Positions 56,119 through 64,000 of a stretch of DNA of 64,000 nucleotides are shown one piece after another (within the stretch, counting starts at the first letter, position 1; every line of letters starts with the position of its first letter). The stretch covers positions 95,260,235 through 95,324,234 of the forward strand of contig CAKMRJ010005745.1 of NCBI GenBank assembly GCA_928212115.1. The letters are read 5' to 3'. The stretch is from Lactuca virosa. Its lineage: Eukaryota > Streptophyta > Magnoliopsida > Asterales > Asteraceae. Made by a program: the position numbers and the translations under genes. The notes beneath the pieces were generated by a model. The model was given only the letters and a program-made list of their open reading frames with translations. It ran no database searches and was not told the origin of the DNA.

Positions 56119-56822
56119 TAAATTAACTAAATCATCATAATTATCCGTGTCGTAGTAATTAACCAATAAAATATTAAATCATGATAATAATTAATTTAAT
56201 TCAAATATTTACTCAAAAATTTGAATTCAATATATATTTATAGAAAATTATTTTGGACTATTAGATTAATTAATCCGTTAAAAGCCTTGTCCATTTAAAA
56301 TTTCAAGTTTCCTAAATAAGAAAAGATTTTAAATAACCTAACTAACATTATCCAAGAGATTTTGAAAATCCCTAGGGTATTTCGAAAAATCTTAGGCCTT
56401 CTAATTATCTTTGATATTGGTTATTTGTTAAATACTATATAATACAGTAGGTTAAATCAAATCCTTTTGGAGATAACTAGAAAAAATATTTTAAACCAAT
56501 TTTAAATCCATAACACTCCAAAATTTCGATCCTAACCTAATCATAGCCTTATTTTCGATTTTCATAAGAATAAGAAAAGAAAAATATGAACTTAATCTTT
56601 TGTGTTGTGTAAATATCATTTGAACAAGACTAGGATACCATATGTTTTCTATATATGTTAAGGTGCCGTACGCACTTAATGAAATAATAAATGGGTATAT
56701 AAATACTACTTGGTTGCAATAAAGGGTAGTACATGAAAGCAGTGTCAAATCCACAGAGACACGTCCTAAAGTCCTTGCCTTTTTGCGTAAGACACCTACT
56801 AGTATGACAATAAATTAAATTT

Positions 56823-56839
56823 GGGGGGGGGGGGGGGGG
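56823..56839. repeat. Poly-G run (17)
   Basis: Uninterrupted G run in AT-rich DNA. The length may be unreliable in the assembly. Confidence 0.9.
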
Positions 56840-58376
56840 ATGATTAAAACTAATATTAAACGCTGATTTGTTCTAAATAAAATGCAACTAAACAACTTAT
56901 GAAAATTCAAATAATTAAAAACAAATTCAGTTCTGCAGTGACTCTCCTAACCATGCAAATAACCTTCAACTTGATTGTTTGAATTATGCTCTGTCTAAAC
57001 TAGTACTGAAAATCATTAACAAGGTCTAATAATTTTTTTTACCAAATTGTTTAATCAAAATAAGCTCTTTGAATTAAACCTTACTTTTTACTAAGTTAAT
57101 CAAAGATGCTCTTAATTAATTTAGAAAAGTAACATTAATCACAATGTAAAATTCCGGATAGAGTTTAATACTTCTCATGGGCTCGGAAGTGTAAAAACTT
57201 GTTCAATCAATTTATATTAGAATTAAAAACCTAGCACAAAACCAATGGAATATTCCTTACTTATTACTGGTTGATTAAAAAGATTACGTATTCTAATAAC
57301 CAGTTAACTAGAATGATTAAATACCAATTCAAGTGGCCAACAAAAATTAAACCAAAATCAAACATTCATTAAACAGGAACTGATCAAACTAAATATAATT
57401 CGCAACAAAAAATCAATCCTAATGATTACTTGCACAAAAAGTCAAGTAGGTGCCAAATAGAAATCTAGGGGTTTTAGTCGGATAAATTTGGCTAAACTAG
57501 ATGGACAAGTCAAATTACAATCTTCAGATGTGGAAATTTGTTGGAAAACATCAGAAAATCGCCAAAAATTCTTCTGTAGAGTCTAGGGTTCGACTGAAAA
57601 TACATCTAGTATTTAAATTCCAGGCTTTGCAGTAAATAAGGGCTCTGGCAAGAGGCCCGACTCTTGCTTGGGAAGTACGGCCCGTGTTTGGAGGTGGGTG
57701 GAGTCCATATGCATTTAAATGAAGTACATTGCTAGAACGAGACTTATTTTATAAGGACTGGCAAGAAGCATGACACATGTTTTTGTGAATATGGTGTGAC
57801 TTTCAGATGCAAAGTACCAATCTTTAAAATTTTGAAAAATCAGGAAAATAGTCATCGGGGAGTAAGCACGACTTGTTCTTGGGAAACATGGCCCGTGCTA
57901 GGTCATCGTAGGTCAGACTTGTTTACCTATGAAAAATACAAGCTTGGGTTTGTGAAGGGAGCAGGACCCGTGCCAGGTTTTTTTTTTTCTTATTTGCGTT
58001 TCAGGATCAAAATTTCATTCCAAGCTACTCCTTCCATTTTCTAGCATGCTCAGGTACATTTAGCTCCAATTAAGCTCCATTACTTCACTTTCACATCCAA
58101 AATCCAACTTCGCATCAAAATACTTGAAAAATACATTAAAATATAAATAGTATGTGCATCTTGCAGAAAACGAACATTTTTGAAATTATATTGAAAATGT
58201 GATACAAAAAATACGATACGAAATGATATTAAATGTAAGAAAAATGATGCATAAAATGCATATGTCAATATACTTCCTAGATCAATTATCATGGCAACGG
58301 AAACAAACAATTTTAATTGAAGGAAAGCATATTCTAAAACCTACAAGGATCTTAACTTTGTTGATATAAACACCTA

Positions 58377-60189
58377 TGTAACATCCCAAAAATTTCAGAC
58401 AAAAAATTCACTTTTAATTCATTTCAAAACATCTAATAAGCATTATAAGACAACCGGAAGTGTTTCATAGTGAACTAATATCAAAGTACAAATCACAAAA
58501 TCACATAATGCGGAAAACATGGGCGGATGCGGTGGGATCAATTCGGGCCCTTCCCTTTGGAGCTGGAAGTACCTGAAACATAAACTGAAAACTGTAAGCA
58601 TAAATCTTAGTGAGCTCCCCCAAAATACCCCATACCATACATGCATAACAGTCCAAACGTTATTGGGTCTATTTCACCCCCTTCGGTATCTTTCAACCGA
58701 TAATGGGTCTATTTCACCCCCTCGGTATCTTTCAACCAGTACTGGGTCTATTTCACCCGCTTCGGTATCTTTCAACCGGTACTGGGCCTATTTCACCCCT
58801 CGGTATCTTTCAACCGGTACTGGGTCTATTTCACCCCTACAACTAAGCATACAATCATATCAGCGAAAACTCATGAATACAACAAGCATAAACAGGCATA
58901 TCATAAAATTGTCACGAAGACAACTATCATCCTACTAACATAATCTAGTGGGCCAACATTGGTGCTTTCGACCGACGAGTACAGTGAAGGAACTCACCTC
59001 GTAAAGCAGCTCAAAAAGCCAACACGCACTCAGAAACCCACAACAGGTACTAGATGTCACCTAGATAATCACATAAGGCGAGACCTTAATCTACCCATTA
59101 AGACATTAACAAATGAACAAAATCCAGAAGTCAAAAGTTAACCCTTAAGTCAACGGTTAAAGTCAATAGTCAATGTTGACTTCAACCGACCGCCACGACG
59201 TGGTATACCCTGGCCACGTCGTGGTCCACATACGACCAAATAGGTATGAAAATCCCAACCCCCACCTCGTGGTCACCTAGGACTACATTGTGGTTGACGA
59301 GGTTCCAACAGCTTAATGCATTAAGCTGTTTTCTTCTATTCAAAGAACCCCAAATCTCAGATCTAGTCTGAAATGTGATCTTAAATGATAAAGTTTCTAA
59401 CTTTATCCATTAGGACCATCCAAAAGTCCCAAAAAGGATTAATAATGAAAGAACTTAACCAATAAACAATTATCCCATCAGGTCCGAAATCCAACCTTTC
59501 CAGAAGTGATTCTAGCACCAAAACCAACCTAAAGCTTGGGGCTTTATAGACATGCATGTCTAATGCATGTCCTGACCCCATATTAGGTCAAAATGATGGC
59601 TTATAACCTAAATCTCATGCATGGCTTGAAAACCCAACCAAACTCCAGATCCAAGGCACAAAATATACCAAATGACCCAGGGATTCATAAAGTTGCAAAC
59701 TTTATGAGATCTCACCATTCCAACAAACAAGAACAAGACATTTATGGGACAAAACTCAAGATCTAGCAACCTAGCATGATTAAAATAGAGTCTTGGACAT
59801 TTAAAAAGGTACAGAAGAGTGCTAAGGTGAAGAATGGAGAGTTGCTTGCTTGATCTTTGCTTCTTCTTTCTTCCGTTTTCCCCCTTTAGCTTCAAGGAAC
59901 ACCAAAACTAGCTCAATAATGGAAGAAAGTGATTACGGTTTCTTTGGGGCTTGAGGGAATTGATGGAGGTTGAGGATGAGCAAACCCTATCCTCCTCATT
60001 CCTTTAAATTGGGAGAAAACCCAGAAAAATAGGGTTTGCATGCCAGTCGCCACCACGCCGTGGTGACTTGAATGAACATGTGACCCACTTTCGCCTTGCC
60101 ACGTCATGGTGGTGCCTCCACCACATCGTGGTAACCCCGAAAATGATAAGTTGATTATGAATGATGTACCTCAAGATCTGGGCGTTACA
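58377..60189 (-). repeat. 3' LTR of the right-hand gypsy element
   Basis: 1813 bp on the plus strand from TGTAACATCCC to GGGCGTTACA. It contains a 38-bp array (58661-58838) and CCACGNCGTGG palindromes (59193-59224, 60053-60063). Short open frames in it look incidental. Confidence 0.9.
58661..58838. repeat. Minisatellite, 5 units of about 38 bp
   Basis: Units of TGGGTCTATTTCACCC followed by CTCGGTATCTTTCAACCG, with small changes. Confidence 0.92.
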
Positions 60190-60206
60190 ACTCTCCCCCA
60201 CTTGAA
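60190..60206 (-). other. Polypurine tract of the right-hand gypsy element
   Basis: Minus-strand AAGTGGGGGAGAGT directly before the LTR. Confidence 0.9.
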
Positions 60207-60731
60207 TTAGACTTCTTCCTCGAAATCTGCCACCTCAAACAACTCGGGGTAATTCTCTCTCATCCCGTCCTCCATCTCCCACGCCCATTCCAAACCCTTT
60301 CGGTGCTGCCACTGCACCTTCACGAGATCTACAACCTTATTTCGCAAATTCTCCATCCTCCTGTCGAGGATCGCCACTGGTCTCTCTATATAATTCAGGC
60401 GATCATCCACCTAAATGTCCTCCAATGGAACCACTGCGGAATCATGAACCAAACACTTTCGCAACTAAGAAAACATGAAAAGTGTTATGAATCTGACTAA
60501 GCTCCACTGGCAGATCCAAACGATACGCAACCCTGCCTACCAAGGCTAACACCCTGAAAGGAAAAATATATCTGGGGGGCGTAGCTTGCCCCACTTCCTG
60601 AATTGGATGACACCTTTCCAAGGTGACACCTTCAGGAGCACCATGTCCCCAACCTAGAACTCCAAGTCTGATCGGCGTCTATCTATGTAACTCTTCTATC
60701 GGTTCTGAGCTGTCTAAAGTCTGATGCGAAC
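60207..60731 (-). pseudogene. Integrase C-terminus with chromodomain-like end, broken
   Basis: The open piece 60207-60410 reads YIERPVAILDRR, VVDLVKVQWQHRKGLEWAWE, then ENYPELF to the stop at 60207. This is the chromodomain-like tail of Tekay-type elements, thought to steer insertion to certain chromatin. The GPY/F part (YIDRRRSDLEF, KGVIQFRKWGKLRPRYI) can be read between 60410 and 60731 but only across frameshifts and stops. Confidence 0.82.
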
Positions 60732-61741
60732 CTACTGAATCAATTTCGTCGTCTTTAATACCACCTCGCTACTCCCCATGACCCGTTGACCGACCTCACC
60801 CCAACATATTGGGGTCATACACTTCCTCCCGTAGAGCATCTCAAAAGGAGGTCGATCAATGCTGGCGTGATAACTGTTGTTATACGAAAATTCCGCCAAA
60901 GGAAGATACGTATCCCAACAACTGCTAAAATCCAGAACACATGCTCGTATCATGTCCTCCAAAGTCTGGATAGTACACTCACTCTGACCATCCGCCTGTG
61001 GGTGAAATGGCATGTTGAAATGCAGAAGAGTACCTAACTCCTCACGAAATCTCTTAAAAGAACCTAGAAGTAAACCGAACATCCCTATCTGACACGACTA
61101 AAACCGGAAACCCATGCCATGCCACAACCTCCCCAATGTAGATTTCTGCCAACTTCTCTGCAGTGATACATTCCTGAATTGGAATAAAATGTGCGCTCTT
61201 GGTAAGTAGATCCACGATGACCCATATCGAATCCACTCCGCACGCCTTCCGCGGTAATTTTATGATAAAGTCCATCGTAGTTTATTCCCATTTCCAAACA
61301 GGAATACCTAACGGCTCCATTTTCCGTGTGGTTACTGATGCTTGGCCTTGACTTCCTGCAAGTCAAGCACCTCTCCACATACCAGTCCACATATCACTTC
61401 ATGCATGGCGACCAATAGTCAAGTCGGATATCTCTATACATCTTTGTCACTCCTGGATAAATAGAGAACCTCGACTTGTGCGCCTCCTCCATCAAGATCT
61501 GACGCACTCCACCCCAAAAAGGAACCCACACCTTCCGATGAAGGGTCAATACTGGCCGGCTATGATCATCAAAGGAAGCCACATGACCCACTATGCCCTC
61601 ACTCTTCCGGTGTTCTTCTTTCATAGCCTCAGTTTGAGCCTCTCGAATCTGCTCTAATAGCGGGGTAATCACAGTCATCCTCAAACATACATCCTTGATT
61701 GGGGCAGACACCACCTTGCGCCTGATAGCATCGGCCACCAC
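60732..61741 (-). pseudogene. Gypsy integrase, broken
   Basis: Open pieces 61394-61741, 61085-61390, 61054-61275 and 60732-61082. HHCC part: EEAHKSRFSIYPG, where the second His of the fold reads Tyr, then YVERCLTCRK with both Cys. Core: MDFIIKLPRKACGVDSIWVI (Asp), VVSDRDVRFTS (Asp), PQADGQSECTIQTLEDMIR (Glu). Frames change at about 61390 and 61070. Lost His and frameshifts make it inactive. Confidence 0.9.
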
Positions 61742-62141
61742 GTTGGCTTTCCCCGGGTGATAAAGGATCTAACAATCATAATCCTTCACCACATCCAACC
61801 ATCTATGTTGCCTCATGTTCTGATTCAGCTGATCTATCAGATACCACAGGCTCTTGTGGTCTGTGTAAATAGTACAATGAACTCCATAAAGGTAATGTCT
61901 CCAAATCTTGAGGGCGAAAACTACATCCCCCAACTCCAAATCGTGCATAGGATAATTCTCCTCATGAGGCTTCAACTGCCTCGAAGTGTAAGCGATCACA
62001 TGACCCCGCTGCAGCAAAACTGCACCCAATCCAGTGATCGATGCATGACAATATACCACAAAGTCCTCAACACCCTCCGATAGGTTCAGAATCGGCACCT
62101 CACACAATCTCTGCCTCAGAGTCTCAAAAGCTGCCTACTGC
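61742..62141 (-). pseudogene. Gypsy RNase H, catalytic Asp lost
   Basis: The open piece 61769-62107 reads DFVVYCHASITGLGAVLLQR, where the usual catalytic Asp (YCDAS) is His; then AYTSRQLKPHEENYPMHDLE (Glu), YTDHKSLWYL (Asp), RWLDVVKDYDC and a stop. The single change of the first Asp should abolish activity. Confidence 0.9.
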
Positions 62142-63106
62142 TCAGGCGCCCAACAAAAAGTAACAGTTTTCTTCGTCAATCTGGTCATATGAACCGATAT
62201 CTTGGAGAAGTCCTGAATGAATCTTTGATAGTAACCCAACAATCCAAGGAAACTCTAAATCTCGGACGGAGACCTCGGAACCTCCCACATCATCACCGCC
62301 TAAACCTTGGCCGGATCGACCAGAATACCATTCTGGTTGACAAGGTGTCCTAAAAACTGCAACTCGCACAACCAAAACTCAAACTTGGAGAATTTCACAT
62401 ACAACCTCTCCCTCCTCATAGTCTCTAATACCTCTCTCAGATGCTCCTCATGCTGCTCCCAAGTCTTGGAATAGACCAGGATATCATCAATAACCACAAT
62501 CACTGAACGATCAAACATAGGCATGCATACACGGTTCATGAGATTTATGAAGGCGGTTTGAGCATTGGTGAGCCCGAAGGGCATCACCACGAACTCGTAA
62601 TGACCATAACGAGTCCGAAATGCTGTCTTCTACATATCCTCCTCTCTAACACTCATCTGATGATAACTAGAACGCAGATCAATATTTGAAAACAAAGATG
62701 CTCCCTGAAGCTGATCAAATAAATCATCGATCCCTGAGAGATGGTAACGGTTCTTCACCGTTTGCTTATTCAACTCCTGGTAGTCGATACACATCCGATG
62801 CGTCACATCCTTTTTCTTCACAAATAAGATTCACACTCCCCACGGTGAGATACTTGGCCGGATAAATCCCTTGTCTAACAGCTCCTGCAGGTGTGTAGAC
62901 AACTCCTGCATATCTGGAGGTGCTAGCCGATAAGGTGCTTTGGCTATCGGAGCCGCACCTGGAACCAAGTCAATCTGAAACCCCACCTGCCTCTCCAGAG
63001 GCACTCCCGGAAAATCCTCTAGGAACACATCTAGGTATTCCCGAAAAATTGGTACATCACCCAGAGTTACCTTAATCTTCTCCTGGGTATCCATCACATA
63101 GGCCAC
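62142..63106 (-). pseudogene. Gypsy reverse transcriptase, broken
   Basis: Open pieces 62831-63106, 62630-62821, 62300-62590 and 62142-62375. Motifs: FREYLDVFLEDFPGVP, DLVPGAAPIAKAPYR, LLDKGFIRPSISPWG, HRMCIDYQELNKQTVKNRY, NIDLRSSYHQM, VMPFGLTNAQTAF, active site VVIDDILVYSK, FLGHLVNQNGI. Stops or frame changes fall after SPWGV, after REEDM and after DPAKV. The catalytic Asp pair is kept. Confidence 0.92.
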
Positions 63107-64000
63107 AAACCCGTAACATCCCTGCTAGAGATAACGTTTGGCCCTCGTTGCTGAGCAGAGAGCCAGCCCACACTAAGCACCATGACCGTGGATCACCAAC
63201 TCTCCCCCACTTAGGGCTCAAACACGTACCAAATGAAGTCCATAATAAATCATTGCCCCATTAGGGCTAAACTAATACATCTCCATAATGACCCTGCTCT
63301 CGCGTAGGGGAATCAAAACTAAATCAGTCAGATACTGCTCACTAAATAACTCCAAAGTTCATCCCTGATGAACCCTCGACCCTCGCACCAGACAGTCATC
63401 AGTAATCTTAACCTCTAGTGGATAATCCAACTCTCCCGGAACATCATCAAATCTCTTGCTAAGCACAAGAGCTACTAAAGATCAGGTAGATCCCGAATCG
63501 AATAAAAACAATGCAGGAATACTATTCCCAAGGAACGACCCTAAACAACAATACAGACATATAAGCATGATAAATGACATAAATAATAAGGTAAGGAGAA
63601 GATACATACCCGTCACATCGGGAGCTGCACAAGCCTCCTTGGCTGTCAGCTTAAATGCTCAGCTCCGAACAACTGGCACCTTCGCCTTGCCCTGGCAGCC
63701 ATCAGTGATCCTCAGAGTCACCGGAGAAGGCACTGCTATTGGTCCTCCCGCTGTTAAACTTGGGTGGTTGGCCTTTTTATGGCCCCTCTAATTGCAATGG
63801 AAGCAAATCAGATCAGATCCCTGGGTGATTATAATGGTGGTACAATCCATGCCGAAGTGCCCTGTCTTGTCGCACTTGTAGCTGCCCAAACCATTCGCTC
63901 TGCAGAATCCTTCATGTGCCCTGCTGCACTTGTCATAGTGGCCCCGACCCTGCTGGCACTTTGATCTAGAATCAAAGCCCTTGGGTTTCTTTGCTGAAAC
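63107..64000 (-). pseudogene. Gypsy protease and gag C-terminus, broken, runs off the window
   Basis: Protease: LFLFDSGST (Asp-Ser-Gly active site, about 63500), with a stop right after, then FDDVPGELDYPLEVK. Gag: the nucleocapsid lies at about 63780-63960, with knuckles read as CDKTGHFGMDC and a damaged CFHCN-stop-RGHK. The rest of gag, primer site and 5' LTR lie right of the window. Plus-strand open frames 63456-63791 and 63764-63964 are shadows of this region. Confidence 0.8.

Larger units (their letters stand above)
55951..58376. other. AT-rich unassigned DNA
   Basis: No gene-like frame. It holds a (TA)n run at 56074-56113 and a 17-base G run at 56823-56839. A sequence around 56660-56800 with TGTCAAATCCACAGAGAC is a word I associate with plant repeats without being able to name the family. 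57659-57901 has a repeated CTTGGGAA..GGCCCGTG block. Probably decayed transposon DNA. Confidence 0.5.
58377..64000 (-). mobile_element. Minus-strand chromovirus-type gypsy element, 5' end outside window
   Basis: From right to left: gag zinc knuckles, protease, RT, RNase H, integrase, chromodomain-like C-terminus, purine tract and 3' LTR. The order (RT before integrase) and the C-terminal WQHRKGLEWAWE stretch fit chromoviruses. Stops, frameshifts and lost catalytic residues show it is dead. Confidence 0.92.

Noticed and set aside
56491..56754. 87-codon minus-strand frame in the unassigned interval
   Set aside because: Composition-driven, no motif, no neighbouring gene structure; no host gene could be supported here.
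58519..58938. 139-codon plus-strand frame with internal repeats
   Set aside because: Follows the 38-bp LTR array of the gypsy element; LTR sequence, not a gene.
63456..63964. Two plus-strand frames of 111 and 66 codons at the right edge
   Set aside because: Shadows of the minus-strand protease and gag zinc-knuckle region.

Overview
This 64 kb window is nuclear DNA from a large, repeat-rich plant genome. I could not identify a host gene in it. Almost every base that can be assigned belongs to LTR retrotransposons stacked inside one another: Ty1-copia of SIRE type and of a second family, and Ty3-gypsy of chromovirus/Tekay type and Tat type. The families, the methionine-initiator primer sites (TGGTATCAGAG) and the recurrent word ACTCGNCGAGT suggest a eudicot, probably Asteraceae and perhaps Lactuca. 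That identification is inference from memory of such repeats, not a search result.

Layout, left to right. 1-2502: 3' part of a very long gypsy LTR (+). 2503-10236 and 20835-21348: a minus-strand SIRE-type copia element ('copia A') with a broken envelope-like ORF, a pol relic and a gag relic. It is cut by a solo copia LTR (2626-3105) and by a complete 10.6 kb gag-only gypsy element (10242-20829, minus, 5-bp target duplication AATAG). 21349-26762: a plus-strand gypsy element with LTR, primer site, leader ORF and gag. It interrupts copia A and is itself cut inside a gag zinc knuckle by a decayed minus-strand copia element ('copia C', 26763-34243). 34244-36597 and 53061-53653: a Tat-type gypsy pol with dual RNase H, split by the copia B block. 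36598-53060: minus-strand copia B, with an extra partial copy joined through its 5' LTR, and carrying a plus-strand copia element ('copia E', 40172-47973) nested in its integrase. 53654-about 55950: C-terminal part of a SIRE envelope-like ORF (+), polypurine tract and start of a 3' LTR. 55950-58376: AT-rich unassigned DNA. 58377-64000: minus-strand chromovirus-type gypsy element, running off the right edge.

None of the polyproteins is intact. The best preserved is the gag of the 10.6 kb element, which has no pol and must be mobilised in trans if it still moves. Relative order of events: copia A is oldest on the left; the two gypsy elements landed in it; copia C landed in one of those. On the right, copia B landed in the Tat element and copia E landed in copia B.

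The most unusual signal is a family of about 180-bp hairpins. Seven copies are seen, in the long gypsy LTRs and in the gag-only element. They keep a nearly constant loop word (CAACCAAACAAGGAACAGG) while the stem arms change sequence from copy to copy but stay complementary. Other structured non-coding signals include odd-length palindromes in element leaders and LTRs, a conserved two-hairpin leader in three copia copies, a 34-bp palindrome in the long LTRs, and a perfect 15-nt inverted repeat that replaced part of an RNase H coding region.
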